64,000 bases of DNA from Bacillus horti (GTDB lineage: Bacteria > Bacillota > Bacilli > Caldalkalibacillales > JCM-10596): assembly GCF_030813115.1 (NCBI RefSeq), contig NZ_JAUSTY010000008.1:1-64000 (forward strand). Reading direction: 5' to 3'. Both the position numbers and the translations under genes were made by a program. Positions 55,258 to 64,000 of the stretch are shown in pieces. How positions within the stretch are numbered: position 1 is the first letter of the stretch; each line of letters opens with the position of its first letter. The notes beneath the pieces are model-generated. The model was not told the origin of the DNA and searched no databases. It saw nothing but the letters and a program-made list of their open reading frames with translations.

Positions 55258-55609
55258 GTTGTCTCCTTCTTCATGTATATCAAACCCTATTTTGGATCAT
55301 CTACATGATTCTTTCATTTACATAACCCTTCTTCTATTTCAATAATCACCTAAATCAATTTACATAGGCAATCCATAGATGATAGTCATTCAATTCAACC
55401 TTTCTAGTATAATCAATTCCGACCTTTAAAATCAATATCATTTTGCACACTACGGGGAGCCAATGTCGTAGCAAACAACAGAAATTTATTGAGGCGCGTA
55501 GGAGCCTAGTTTCTCTCTTCCTCTAACTAAGAATTTCACTATCGAAGCATTTTTTGGATCCCATCTACGGTCAATTCATCTTAAAAGGTTTTTTACATCT
55601 TATAGAACC

Positions 55610-55882
55610 TCTAGGACAATATTTGCACCTTAGAAGAGCTTTATGCATCTCCTCGAATCTCTAACGGTCATATCTGCTACTTAGAGGAGTTTTTTGGATC
55701 TCTAAACCTCTAACGGTCATATTTGCAGCTTAAAAGTGAATTCCGAACTAAATCATGAGATTTCCCATTCTAAGAGTCGAAAATATCCGTTAGAGATCAA
55801 CTCAGATAAAAAAAGACCTCTAACGGTCAAAAATGTCCGTTAGAGGTAGTTTGTTGAACTGATATGGTGGGGAGCATCCCAG
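55610..55882. repeat. Cluster of five modular palindromes between yvjA-like and prfB
   Basis: Units at 55610-55634, 55660-55685, 55709-55734, 55769-55794 and 55819-55844. The last, TCTAACGGTCA with TGTCCGTTAGA, is nearly a perfect hairpin extended by CC and GG flanks. A GGGGAGCATCCC element lies at about 55870-55881. No gene is seen in 55258-55908. Confidence 0.88.
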
Positions 55883-55908
55883 CACTTACTATTATCCTGC
55901 ATTTACTA

Positions 55909-57010
55909 TTATTGCAGCTGAATGCGTAGATACGCGTCAATAAACGGATCGAGTTCTCCGTCCATGACAGCGTTCACGTTTCCTACTTCCTTGTTTGTAC
56001 GATGGTCCTTGACCATACTATACGGATGGAATACGTAGGAGCGAATTTGGCTCCCCCAAGCGATATCCTTCTGATCCCCTTTGATTTCGTTCAGCTGCTT
56101 CTGCTGTTCTTCTACCTGCTTTTCATACAGCCTTCCCATAAGGATTTTCATGGCTTTCTCACGGTTCTTGATTTGAGAACGCTCTGATTGACAGGTTACT
56201 ACCACACCTGTAGGAATGTGAGTAATCCGTACAGCAGAGTCAGTCGTATTAACGTGCTGTCCACCTGCCCCGCTAGAGCGGTACGTATCAATCTTTAAAT
56301 CATCAGGACGAATGTCAATATCAATATCATCATCTAGCTCTGGCACTACACTACAGGAAACGAAAGATGTGTGTCTACGACCTGAGGAATCAAACGGTGA
56401 TATCCTCACCAGACGATGGACTCCTTTTTCCGCTTTTAGATAGCCATAGGCGTTATGACCTTTAATGAGCAGGGTAACACTTTTTACCCCTGCCTCGTCT
56501 CCTGGAAGATAGTCGAGGGTTTCAACCTTAAACCCTTTATCCTCAGACCAGCGTGTGTACATTCTCAGGAGCATTTCTGCCCAATCCTGAGATTCTGTCC
56601 CTCCTGCTCCCGGATGCAGCTCAAGAATGGCACTGTTTTTATCATGTGGTTCACTTAGCAATAGTTGTAGCTCAAATTCTTGAATGTCATTTTTAATTGA
56701 CTTGACCGCCTGAGCCGCCTCTTCTAAGAGACTTTCATCTCCTTCTTCCTTCGCTAGCTCAAGCATGACAAGAACATCTTCATATTCTCCAGCCATTTTA
56801 TTATAGCGGTCAACACTCGCTTTCAGTGCGTTAGATTCATTAATGGTCTTTTGAGCTGCTTCTTGATCATTCCAGAATTCAGGCTGAGCCATCACTTCCT
56901 CCAGCTCAGCAATACGTCTCTCCTTATTTTCTAAGTCAAAGAGACCCCCTAAATTCATTTAATCGCTGCTCAATCATCTGTAAATCCTGTTTTACATCGG
57001 GAAGTAACAT
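55909..57010 (-). CDS. prfB: Peptide chain release factor 2 (programmed +1 frameshift)
   Basis: RF2 terminates translation at UGA and UAA. The real product is two joined frames: ATG at 57010 gives 24 codons to an in-frame TGA at 56936-56938, then +1 frame from 56937 to the stop at 55909, about 366 residues in total. The shift site reads AGG GGG TCT CTT TGA C, with an SD-like AGGGGG. The peptide GGQ is in [15 protein letters not shown], and the codon-recognising SPF in [22 protein letters not shown] precedes the ATG. secA lies upstream on the same strand. Confidence 0.97.
56930..56950 (-). other. Programmed +1 frameshift site of prfB
   Basis: Minus-strand CTT TGA C, with the in-frame stop TGA at 56938-56936, preceded by AGGGGG at the usual short distance. 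RF2 shortage favours slipping from CTT onto the +1 frame, giving autoregulation. Confidence 0.95.
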
Positions 57011-57198
57011 CCTCATTCACCTCGTCTTAATTTTGCCCAAATACTATTTAATCGTTTTCGTATCTATTTGCCTATTCACTTTGTCTTTACTGTCTATCCA
57101 TTCTGACCATATATTCATGTTTAATGATTTGTTTAATGGCTTGCTTTATTTAATTCTCTTTTATTTATTCCACTTAAGCATTCGTCTTAGCAGCTTAC

Positions 57199-59709
57199 TT
57201 AATTTAGACCATGACACTGCTTATATTTCTTCCCGCTTCCGCATGGGCAAGGGTCATTTCTACCAACCTTCTCTTCCTTGCGCACAACAGGTTTCTTTTT
57301 CACATTATCCTTTTCGGATTGAACCGCTTCACCCTCGGCTACCTTTTGACGCTCAACGTTCTGGTTAATCTGAGCCTTCATGATGTACGTAGAGACTTCC
57401 TCTTCAATCGACTCAATCATTTGCTGGAACATCTCAAAGCCTTCGAATTGGTAGGCCTGCACAGGATTCGTTTGGCTATAGGCACGTAGGTGAATCCCTT
57501 GGCGTAGCTGATCCATGGAATCAATATGATCCATCCACTTAGAGTCTACAGCGCGAAGGAGAACCACTTTTTCAAACTCACGCATGATCTCTGAACCTAC
57601 TTCTTGCTCACGCTCATCATAAAGTGCTTTCAGCTTATCATGGAACATCTCAAGGATTTCTTCCTGTTCCTTACCTTTAAGATCCTTCTCGGAAATGGTG
57701 CCCTCATGGAAAAACGTTCCGTTGGCATAATCCACAATCGCTTGTAGATCCCAATCCTCTTGCACTTCGCTTTCCGGTGTATGCAGAGTTACGATGCGTT
57801 CTGCTACACTTTTAACCATATTTTCTATCACTTCACGGAGATTTTCTCTTTCAAGCACCTCACGACGCTGCTTGTAAATAATCTCACGCTGCTGATTCAT
57901 CACATCATCATACTGCAAGACCCAACGACGAGCGTCGAAGTTTTGACCCTCTACTCGCTTCTGTGCTTGCTCAACGGCACGAGTAATCATTTTACTTTCG
58001 ATCGGCTGATCCTCTTCCATGCCTAAGCGATCCATCATGCCCATGATGTTCTCCGCTCCAAAACGACGCATCAGCTCATCCTCTAGAGACAAGTAGAATT
58101 GACTGGAACCAGGGTCCCCCTGACGCCCAGAACGTCCTCTCAGCTGATTATCAATACGACGAGACTCATGCCTTTCCGTACCAATAATATGCAGTCCACC
58201 AAGCTCCTTAACGCTTGCACCGAGCTCAATATCTGTACCACGACCGGCCATGTTCGTCGCAATGGTCACTCCGTCCTTTTGACCAGCCTGAGAAATAATC
58301 TCCGCTTCGCGCTCATGGTGCTTCGCGTTCAACACTTCATGCTTAATGCCACGCTTCTTCATTTCTGCTGCGAGTAGCTCAGAGTTCTCAATGGATACAG
58401 TACCCACTAGAACGGGCTGTCCTTTTTTATGACGCTCCACGATTTCGGTGACAACGGCATTGAACTTCGCTCTCTCCGTTTTGTAGACCACGTCTGGCAT
58501 ATCATTACGGATCATTTGCATATTCGTTGGGATAGCGTAGACGTCTAGACCGTAGATTTTACGGAACTCTTCTTCCTCTGTTTTCGCTGTACCTGTCATA
58601 CCAGCCAGTTTGTCATACATACGGAAGTAGTTCTGAAAGGTAATCGTCGCAAGGGTCATGCTTTCACGCTGCACGACCAAGCCTTCCTTCGCTTCAATCG
58701 CTTGGTGAAGTCCATCACTGTAGCGTCTCCCTTGCATTAAGCGTCCTGTGAATTCATCAACGATAACAACCTCGCCGTTATCCACTACATAATCCACATC
58801 ACGTTTCATGATGACCTTCGCTTTGAGTGCCTGAGTAACATGATGGTTCAGTGTAACGTGCGCATGATCATATATATTTTCGATATTAAAGAAGCGCTCT
58901 GCCTTAGCTACACCCTCTTCTGTAAGCATAACGTTCCTTGCTTTCACATCTATCGTATAGTCCGTCTCTTCTCGTAACTGACTAGCAAATCTTGCTGCAG
59001 GCTGGTAAAGCTGTGTAGACTTCTGTCCCTGCCCAGAAATAATAAGAGGGGTTCTTGCTTCATCAATTAAGATACTGTCCACCTCATCCACAATACAGAA
59101 GTTCAAAGGTCGTTGAACCATTTGCTCTTTGTAGATGACCATATTATCTCGCAGGTAGTCAAAGCCGAACTCATTGTTCGTTCCGTGTGTCACGTCTGCG
59201 GCATACGCCTCACGCTTGGCATCTGAGCTTAAGCCGTGAGCGTTTTGGCCCACTGTAAGCCCTAGAAAACGATATAGCTCTCCCATCGTTTCACAGTCAC
59301 GTTCGGATAGGTATTGGTTGACGGTAATGACGTGAACGCCTTTGCCTGTCAATGCATTCAAATATACAGGGAGTGTAGCTACAAGTGTTTTCCCTTCCCC
59401 TGTTTTCATCTCTGCTATTTGCCCTTTGTGCAGCACAATACCACCAAGAAGCTGTACGTCGTAATGCCTTTTTTTCAGCACACGCTTTGACGCCTCACGA
59501 CACACCGCAAACGCTTCAGGAAGCAAATCGTCAAGGGTCTCACCTTTTTCCAAACGCTGTTTGAATTCAGGTGTTTTCGCCTGGAGCTGTGTATCGCTTA
59601 ACGCACTCAAACCACTTTCTAAGGAATTAATATGGTCAACAATTTTTTGATATTTCTTTAGATCTCGTTCGCTAGGATCTCCGACTAGCTTTTTTAATAA
59701 ACCAAACAT
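57199..59709 (-). CDS. secA: Preprotein translocase ATPase SecA
   Basis: The motor of the Sec export pathway. The 836-residue protein shows Walker [16 protein letters not shown], Walker B region [20 protein letters not shown], helicase motifs [14 protein letters not shown] and [17 protein letters not shown], and a C-terminal zinc-binding SEC-C motif ([16 protein letters not shown]) that contacts SecB or lipid. A normal length for Bacillales. GGAG lies about eleven bases before the ATG. Upstream of prfB, as in B. subtilis. Confidence 0.98.
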   Translation of the reverse strand: MFGLLKKLVGDPSERDLKKYQKIVDHINSLESGLSALSDTQLQAKTPEFKQRLEKGETLDDLLPEAFAVCREASKRVLKKRHYDVQLLGGIVLHKGQIAEMKTGEGKTLVATLPVYLNALTGKGVHVITVNQYLSERDCETMGELYRFLGLTVGQNAHGLSSDAKREAYAADVTHGTNNEFGFDYLRDNMVIYKEQMVQRPLNFCIVDEVDSILIDEARTPLIISGQGQKSTQLYQPAARFASQLREETDYTIDVKARNVMLTEEGVAKAERFFNIENIYDHAHVTLNHHVTQALKAKVIMKRDVDYVVDNGEVVIVDEFTGRLMQGRRYSDGLHQAIEAKEGLVVQRESMTLATITFQNYFRMYDKLAGMTGTAKTEEEEFRKIYGLDVYAIPTNMQMIRNDMPDVVYKTERAKFNAVVTEIVERHKKGQPVLVGTVSIENSELLAAEMKKRGIKHEVLNAKHHEREAEIISQAGQKDGVTIATNMAGRGTDIELGASVKELGGLHIIGTERHESRRIDNQLRGRSGRQGDPGSSQFYLSLEDELMRRFGAENIMGMMDRLGMEEDQPIESKMITRAVEQAQKRVEGQNFDARRWVLQYDDVMNQQREIIYKQRREVLERENLREVIENMVKSVAERIVTLHTPESEVQEDWDLQAIVDYANGTFFHEGTISEKDLKGKEQEEILEMFHDKLKALYDEREQEVGSEIMREFEKVVLLRAVDSKWMDHIDSMDQLRQGIHLRAYSQTNPVQAYQFEGFEMFQQMIESIEEEVSTYIMKAQINQNVERQKVAEGEAVQSEKDNVKKKPVVRKEEKVGRNDPCPCGSGKKYKQCHGLN

Positions 59710-59905
59710 GGGGGTACCCTCTCCTTCATTGTGTACCTAGTATTGGATGAACTACTGTTCGTGTGATTAAGTATATTCTATCGTTTGACTTTGTAAAGTG
59801 TATCAGTCACGTTGACTAATTAAATGTTATCTTTGAGTTGACTATTTTAGATAGTCATTACTCATTTTATCAGTTTCTAGGGCAAGACACAAGAATCCTT
59901 TATCC

Positions 59906-59931
59906 AAAAAAAACCAGTTAAAATTTGGGTT
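59906..59931 (-). terminator. Possible terminator after the ArsR gene
   Basis: A weak stem (AACCAGTT near 59912 with GGGTT at 59927-59931) is followed on the minus strand by a T-rich run. No other support. Confidence 0.4.
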
Positions 59932-59965
59932 ACTCTGCTCAGCTTTTTTGAGAAAGTGTTGTAAA

Positions 59966-60292
59966 TTAAAGTCTTTCTTTTTTCCCTCTGGCAATTTCCG
60001 TTTCAAGCGCATCAAGCTTAGGTTCCCAGAAGACACGGAAGCGACCCAACCAAGCATCTACCTCCTGTAGTGGCTTAGCAGCAACTGAATAAATGCGACG
60101 AGAACCGTCGATGCGGACATGAGCAAAGCGACTTTCTCGCAGTACTCGAAGGTGCTGCGAAACGGCAGCTTGAGTGATACGAAACTCATTCTGAATGACG
60201 TCCACGATATCACCGGAGCGTTGCTCTTCTTCGGCGAGCAGCTCTAGGATGCGACGGCGCACCGGATCACCAAGTACATCGAATGCCTGCAT
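59966..60292 (-). CDS. ArsR-family transcriptional repressor
   Basis: A 108-residue winged helix-turn-helix protein: FDVLGDPVRRRILELL, then FRITQAAVSQHLRVLRESRF and the wing VRIDGSRRIYSV. No cysteine pair for metal is present, so it belongs to the metal-free ArsR branch commonly paired with AHSA1/SRPBCC proteins. It starts at ATG 60292, preceded by AGGAGGG located in the AHSA1 stop region, so the two genes are tightly coupled. It probably regulates its own operon; the ligand is unknown. Confidence 0.92.
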   Translation of the reverse strand: MQAFDVLGDPVRRRILELLAEEEQRSGDIVDVIQNEFRITQAAVSQHLRVLRESRFAHVRIDGSRRIYSVAAKPLQEVDAWLGRFRVFWEPKLDALETEIARGKKERL

Positions 60293-60294
60293 AT

Positions 60295-60951
60295 TCAGCC
60301 CTCCTGAGACTCTTCGCCCGTGAAGAATGCAGCCGTGCGTTGAGCGGCAGCTGTTGCTTGCTCTGGCTCCTCACCAGCCTTAATTGCTGCTCGCCCCCAA
60401 TCCACACTCACATTAACGATATACGTATTTCCCTCAGCAGAGGTTGCAAAGGCTTCTTCATTAAAGGAGTCAGAAAAGACATCGGAAAGGTGAACCTCTA
60501 GTCCAATGAAGGCTAAGTCCCAACCAATACCTGCCGCTGCAGGTCCATATTGCTCCCAGTGATCGTTTAGGGGACAAATATGTGAAAGTGTCAGCCTTGC
60601 TTTTTCATCTTCCAATGGTGTGACACGCACCTCGATCCAGCTCACTTCACCGCCAAACTCCCAGGTCGCAGCAAAAAACTGTTGGGGTTTGCACTTAGTA
60701 ATCGTACCGTGCGCATTTCCTTCCAGCTGGTACTGCCCACCAAGCTTTAACTCACCACTTACCGGCATAAACCACCGCTTCAATCGCTCTTGATTTGTTA
60801 CAGCATCCCAAAGATCGTTGGCACTTGTGTCATAGGAACGCTCCAGCTGCACATTGCGAGATTGGACACCCTCCTTCACTATATCTGTCACCGTCCGAGT
60901 AACAGCTCCAAGACACTTCTCCAAATCTAACCCATACCTGTTTGTGGACAA
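60295..60951 (-). CDS. SRPBCC / AHSA1-domain protein
   Basis: A 218-residue START-like fold of the AHSA1 (Aha1 C-terminal) type: LERSYDTSANDLWDAVTN, RLKRWFMPVSGEL, and GIGWDLAFIGLEVHL. Such proteins bind hydrophobic ligands and, with ArsR partners, form widespread two-gene modules of unknown chemistry. I prefer the TTG at 60951 because AAGGGAG lies eight bases upstream of it, while the ATG at 60969 has none. It is the first gene of the pair. Confidence 0.85.
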   Translation of the reverse strand: MSTNRYGLDLEKCLGAVTRTVTDIVKEGVQSRNVQLERSYDTSANDLWDAVTNQERLKRWFMPVSGELKLGGQYQLEGNAHGTITKCKPQQFFAATWEFGGEVSWIEVRVTPLEDEKARLTLSHICPLNDHWEQYGPAAAGIGWDLAFIGLEVHLSDVFSDSFNEEAFATSAEGNTYIVNVSVDWGRAAIKAGEEPEQATAAAQRTAAFFTGEESQEG

Positions 60952-61092
60952 ATTTATCGCTCCCTTCATTTAGCTCATATAACCTTTATCTTATATTTAG
61001 ATCTTAAATCTCTATTATATAACGTTAAGATTATATAAGTTATGACTTATATAGATAATAATTTATATGCATACATTAATCATGTCAAACAG

Positions 61093-61120
61093 AAAAAACC
61101 CCAATCATTTAAGATTGAGG
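61093..61120 (-). terminator. Terminator of hpf
   Basis: Arms AACCCCAATC and GATTGAGGTT (61098-61120) around a six-base loop, with TTTTTT following on the minus strand. Confidence 0.9.
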
Positions 61121-61146
61121 TTTCTGCTTATCATCGTAACTTGTAC

Positions 61147-61695
61147 TTAAGCTTCAGGCTGAATTAACCCGTAGCGTCCATCCTTACGCTTATACACGAC
61201 ACTTACAATGTCACCCTCAGCGTCATTAAAGACGAAGAAGTTATGACCTAGTAAATCCATTTGGAGAACAGCCTCTTCGGCGTTCATCGGCTTAAGATCA
61301 AAGCGTTTCGTACGCACAATTTCGATCTCATCCTCTTCTTCAACGGCCTCTCCATTCTGGACCGTGTCAGCAAACATATATTTCACGCTATCGTCATTAC
61401 GTAATTTTCGATTTACTTTTGTTTTATGCTTTCTAATTTGTCTCTCTAGCTTCTCCACAACCACATCGATGGCTGCATACATATCTGTGTTGCTTTCCTC
61501 TGCGCGAAGTAAAAGCTTTGGCATTGGAATGGTTACCTCTACCTTATGAAGGTCCTTGATAACCTTTAGTGTTACATTAATATCGGAGGTGAATTCTGTC
61601 GAAAAATAACGATCTAATCTCCCTATTTTCTTTTCAACATAATCCTTTAAGGCTGGAGTAACTTCAATGTTGTCTCCTCTTACGTTAAAGTTCAT
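61147..61695 (-). CDS. hpf: Long-form ribosome hibernation promoting factor
   Basis: A 182-residue protein of the long HPF type. The N-terminal ribosome-binding domain (about 1-100) includes MNFNVRGDNIEVTPALKDYV and VNRKLRNDDSVKYM; the C-terminal dimerisation domain (about 125-180) includes IVRTKRFDLKPMNAEEAVLQ. It joins 70S ribosomes into inactive 100S dimers in stationary phase. GAAAGGAGGAATT precedes the ATG. It lies next to secA and prfB as in B. subtilis (yvyD). Confidence 0.97.
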   Translation of the reverse strand: MNFNVRGDNIEVTPALKDYVEKKIGRLDRYFSTEFTSDINVTLKVIKDLHKVEVTIPMPKLLLRAEESNTDMYAAIDVVVEKLERQIRKHKTKVNRKLRNDDSVKYMFADTVQNGEAVEEEDEIEIVRTKRFDLKPMNAEEAVLQMDLLGHNFFVFNDAEGDIVSVVYKRKDGRYGLIQPEA

Positions 61696-61891
61696 GCTTA
61701 ATTCCTCCTTTCAGTGTATATATATTTATTTCCCTATTCCGCTCAAAATACCTCCTTTAAAATCTATTTTTTTTTAAAAGATTAAGAGTTTGTTGTGATC
61801 TTGTCACATTTGTAAATGAAACTTGTAGAATGTAATGGTTTCTCCACAGAACATATGTCCAGAAAGAGCCGTTTAACGTTGATTTTTGTGG

Positions 61892-61952
61892 TTATGCACA
61901 AAATTATCCACATTATCCACAGTTTTTTGTTCACAGCCCATAGTTGTCCACA
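61892..61952 (+). promoter_or_regulatory. Cluster of five DnaA boxes
   Basis: Matches to TTATNCACA, all on the plus strand: TTATGCACA (61892-61900), TTATCCACA (61904-61912), TTATCCACA (61913-61921), TTGTTCACA (61927-61935, weaker) and TTGTCCACA (61944-61952, one mismatch). The region 61696-62100 holds no supported gene. No oriC-type neighbours (dnaA, dnaN) are present. Confidence 0.8.
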
Positions 61953-62113
61953 GGGTTTGGGGATTGGTTTGGGGGTAATGTTTTTTCACATTTTCATTAA
62001 TTTTAAGACTAATCAAATCCTTCTATTACCTCTTTGAGATGGTCTTCGTCATCCATCAAACTTTTTCAACTTCGGAGTAATTTTAAAGTAATTGCTTATA
62101 TAAAACTGTATTC

Positions 62114-62159
62114 AAAAAATAGATACCCATGAATCTACTAAAGCCATTCATGAGTATCT
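62114..62159 (-). terminator. Terminator of the secreted-protein gene
   Basis: Arms AGATACCCATGAAT (62121-62134) and ATTCATGAGTATCT (62146-62159) with an 11-base loop; T-rich run on the minus strand at 62114-62120. Confidence 0.88.
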
Positions 62160-62181
62160 TTATGTTAACTTTTATTTTTGT

Positions 62182-63279
62182 CTATGGCCTTTCACCTGTT
62201 ATCGGGTCTGGTTCCACTCCAGTAGCATAGAAATAATTTAGATAGCTAACAAAATCAATAGCTTGATTCGTATCTAAATCGTAAACAAGCAAGTGAGGAC
62301 CAACAAAATCGATATCTTCTTGGTCTAACCTTCTAGGTGTTCTTTTCCCTATTGTATCGTAAAATGTGCTCTCATAAATATGATCAGGTCCTGATTGATA
62401 GTAGGAATTAAAATAAGTGAATAACGTTTGTGTGTCTAAGAAGAAAATCATGGCGTTATCCGAATTTGCATAATTGGAGGAGTAAGTCACCGGTCCTAAA
62501 ACAGAACTAAACTTTACAGAAGAGATAACATGGCTCCTTCTTGTGTAACCACTTCCCCATGAAAAGTAGTCTTCCCTCTCCCAATTTAGATGCTCATTTG
62601 TTCCTCCTATAGTAGCGACGAAAATACCACTGGAATATATATCACCATTTGCATATTGGGCAACAATATCACGTAGGCTAGCAGATGAAGAGAGAATGCT
62701 TGTATAATTAGGTGGATTCATAGCATTCATAGAGATTCGATAATAGTCTCCTAATCCACCTAATGATTGTATCCTTATAGCATAATCTCCTTCTGGTAGC
62801 TCTTGAAGTCCAAAGGTATATCCTGCTGGTACTATAACATTAGTTGGATAAGCTTGTCCTACTGACCAATCTACAACGTAAAGCTGTGCAACATACTCTT
62901 CATTATTAGATATTAGTCGCTTCCGCATACTTTTATCATCAGTAGTTGAAAAGAAGTAAAAATCATCTGGATTCGTTGCCGTAAGGGCATTTATATAATC
63001 TAAATGTCCCCCTTCTACTAAAAAGTCTGAGGCTATCGTAGCTCCCTGTTCCAATGTGATAGATTCGTATGTATTTTTCTCGATGACATCAAAGGTAATA
63101 ATTTGTTCGTCTACACTTGTTGAAGCTTCAGGAATAAAATTCTTAAAGACTCTTTGTTCAAACTCCTCAATTGTAGGTAACTCTTGCTCCTCTGCTGCTG
63201 TAACAGAAATACTAAAACTACTTAAAACGAGTGTAACTGCTAGAACCAATTTCAATAGCCTTGATTGAACCTTAAGCAC
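62182..63279 (-). CDS. Secreted protein of unknown function with PPC-like region
   Basis: A 365-residue exported protein. The signal peptide (LLKLVLAVTLVLSSFSISV) probably ends near VTAAEEQ. The middle (about 105-195) is beta-rich with Gly/Asp/Tyr turns (VIVPAGYTFGLQELPEGDY) and resembles PPC-type export domains. The rest (about 200-365) is Tyr- and Ser-rich and not recognised. No catalytic motif is visible. I start at GTG 63279, where AAAGGAGAT lies seven bases upstream; the first ATG of the frame is farther upstream without a site. Function unknown. Confidence 0.75.
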   Translation of the reverse strand: MLKVQSRLLKLVLAVTLVLSSFSISVTAAEEQELPTIEEFEQRVFKNFIPEASTSVDEQIITFDVIEKNTYESITLEQGATIASDFLVEGGHLDYINALTATNPDDFYFFSTTDDKSMRKRLISNNEEYVAQLYVVDWSVGQAYPTNVIVPAGYTFGLQELPEGDYAIRIQSLGGLGDYYRISMNAMNPPNYTSILSSSASLRDIVAQYANGDIYSSGIFVATIGGTNEHLNWEREDYFSWGSGYTRRSHVISSVKFSSVLGPVTYSSNYANSDNAMIFFLDTQTLFTYFNSYYQSGPDHIYESTFYDTIGKRTPRRLDQEDIDFVGPHLLVYDLDTNQAIDFVSYLNYFYATGVEPDPITGERP

Positions 63280-63409
63280 ACACAACATCTCCTTTTCGTA
63301 TTTAGTTTTCGTTTGAGAGAAATATAATAATGAAAATAACACATTTCATTATATTGTTAATACTAGATAATATTTTACATTTAGTCAATATAAAACTTAA
63401 AATAAGAAA

Positions 63410-63455
63410 AAATGATATAAATTCCATTATTTTTTTGGGAATTTACATCATTTTT
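63410..63455 (-). terminator. Terminator of the FliB-like gene
   Basis: The arm AATGATATAAATTCC near 63411-63425 pairs imperfectly with GGAATTTACATCATT near 63438-63452; the minus strand continues into a T run. Confidence 0.75.
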
Positions 63456-63466
63456 AATAGGGTTGC

Positions 63467-64000
63467 TTATTCGTTCCTGATTAAAATAGCCATATGAGGC
63501 AAGGAGTTGAACCCAGCTTTCTTTAGTGCTTCAAATACTGTTGCTACGAATGTCCTATTATGCTCAATTACTTTAGCGAATGATTGGATTAATTTGATTA
63601 CATGATCCTCTTCCATCTGATCCTTATAATATCCAGTCATCCCCACCAGGTTAAACTTGATTAATGTATAGTGAATTATTAGTACTACATAATTTTCAAA
63701 AATATCTCTTCCATCAAAAGGAAATAGTTGCTTGAACATATAGTTAACTAAATAGTTTTCTAAGATAAACTCCTTGTCTTTCATAAATGGAGTATAAAAC
63801 TCTTGATAAACTCTCTTATATGTCTGTGTCAGCTCTTTTCTATCAACATTCTCCTTAAAATCTATACCTTTTAACGCTTCCTCCACACACTCTGCATATC
63901 TCTTACTCTTTATACCAATAGAAGCTCTTAAATCTGTAATTCTTGCAAGCATCTCTAGTTGAATAGATTCATCAGCCGTAAATTCGTCTAACACATTTTT
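63467..64000 (-). CDS. Partial flagellin lysine-N-methylase-like protein (FliB C-terminus)
   Basis: The C-terminal 178 or so residues of a gene that continues past the window end; the frame is open through the last base. The segment ENYLVNYMFKQLFPF and the following helical stretch IFENYVVLIIHYTLIKFNL resemble the C-terminal part of FliB-type lysine-N-methylases, which methylate flagellin. The expected N-terminal cysteine cluster is outside the window. Proximity to the hpf/flagellar region fits, but the family call rests on a short motif. Confidence 0.6.
   Translation of the reverse strand, partial: KNVLDEFTADESIQLEMLARITDLRASIGIKSKRYAECVEEALKGIDFKENVDRKELTQTYKRVYQEFYTPFMKDKEFILENYLVNYMFKQLFPFDGRDIFENYVVLIIHYTLIKFNLVGMTGYYKDQMEEDHVIKLIQSFAKVIEHNRTFVATVFEALKKAGFNSLPHMAILIRNE

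Noticed and set aside
56936-56938. An apparent frameshift or stop mutation in prfB
   Set aside because: The in-frame TGA followed by C and preceded by AGGGGG is the normal programmed frameshift of RF2, not a pseudogene.
59842-60057. A 71-codon minus-strand frame overlapping the ArsR gene end
   Set aside because: It overlaps a well-supported gene in another frame and has no ribosome site.
61892-61952. Chromosomal origin of replication
   Set aside because: DnaA boxes alone are not enough; dnaA, dnaN and an AT-rich unwinding element with origin genes are absent, and the neighbours match a non-origin region.
61816-62037. A 73-codon plus-strand frame across the DnaA-box cluster
   Set aside because: No ribosome site; the frame is dominated by the TTATCCACA repeats and AT-rich sequence, with no recognisable protein features.

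Overview
The window looks like a chromosomal segment of a low-to-mid GC Gram-positive rod of the order Bacillales. The evidence is the prfB programmed frameshift, a YpdA-type bacillithiol disulfide reductase, long-form HPF, a SecA with a C-terminal zinc motif, strong AGGAGG-type ribosome sites, an SLH-domain surface protein, and a gene order resembling the Bacillus subtilis hag-hpf-secA-prfB-yvjA-ftsEX-ctpB-minJ-uvrBA region. The genus cannot be fixed from sequence alone. The SLH protein and the M23/EnvC-like partner of FtsEX suggest a Brevibacillus- or Paenibacillus-like lineage.

Layout: 0.1-5.8 kb is the uvrB-uvrA-HD repair operon. 5.9-14.2 kb holds an AT-rich orphan membrane protein, a MalT-like LuxR regulator paired with a DUF817 protein, an SLH surface protein and a TVP38/DedA-like protein. 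14.6-17.7 kb carries nagZ and namZ. 18-25 kb has a GNAT protein, a glycerophosphodiesterase-MFS pair, a tnpB-only IS200/IS605-type element, and an ECF sigma/anti-sigma pair. 26-40.4 kb is a catabolic block: nagA, a GlcD/GlcF oxidase, a HAD phosphatase, a carbohydrate ABC importer without its ATPase, an AmiE-like serine hydrolase, murQ, murR and murK. 40.5-47.2 kb is minJ-ctpB-envC-ftsX-ftsE. 47.4-55.3 kb has ypdA, a small coiled-coil protein, anmK, asnB, a Uma2 nuclease and a YvjA/YitT protein. 55.9-64 kb has prfB, secA, an AHSA1/ArsR pair, hpf, a secreted protein and the end of a FliB-like flagellin methylase gene.

How the genes may work together: nagZ, namZ, the AmiE-like hydrolase, the ABC importer, murK, murQ, anmK and nagA form a nearly complete peptidoglycan-recycling set. 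The three hydrolases have no visible signal peptide, unlike the secreted B. subtilis versions. I therefore infer import of intact muropeptides or disaccharides by the ABC system, cytoplasmic hydrolysis, phosphorylation by MurK and ether cleavage by MurQ. NagA would take the GlcNAc-6P product, and GlcDF could take the D-lactate product. A shared 15-bp palindrome, close to TGAAAT-NNN-ATTTCA, lies on or beside probable -10 elements upstream of namZ, the solute-binding-protein gene, murQ and murK. It is a candidate MurR operator.

Other structure: a family of 26-bp modular palindromes lies in at least four intergenic clusters. A five-copy DnaA-box cluster lies upstream of hpf. Several otherwise conserved enzymes (NagA, GlcF, YpdA, GDPD) carry low-complexity insertions or tails.
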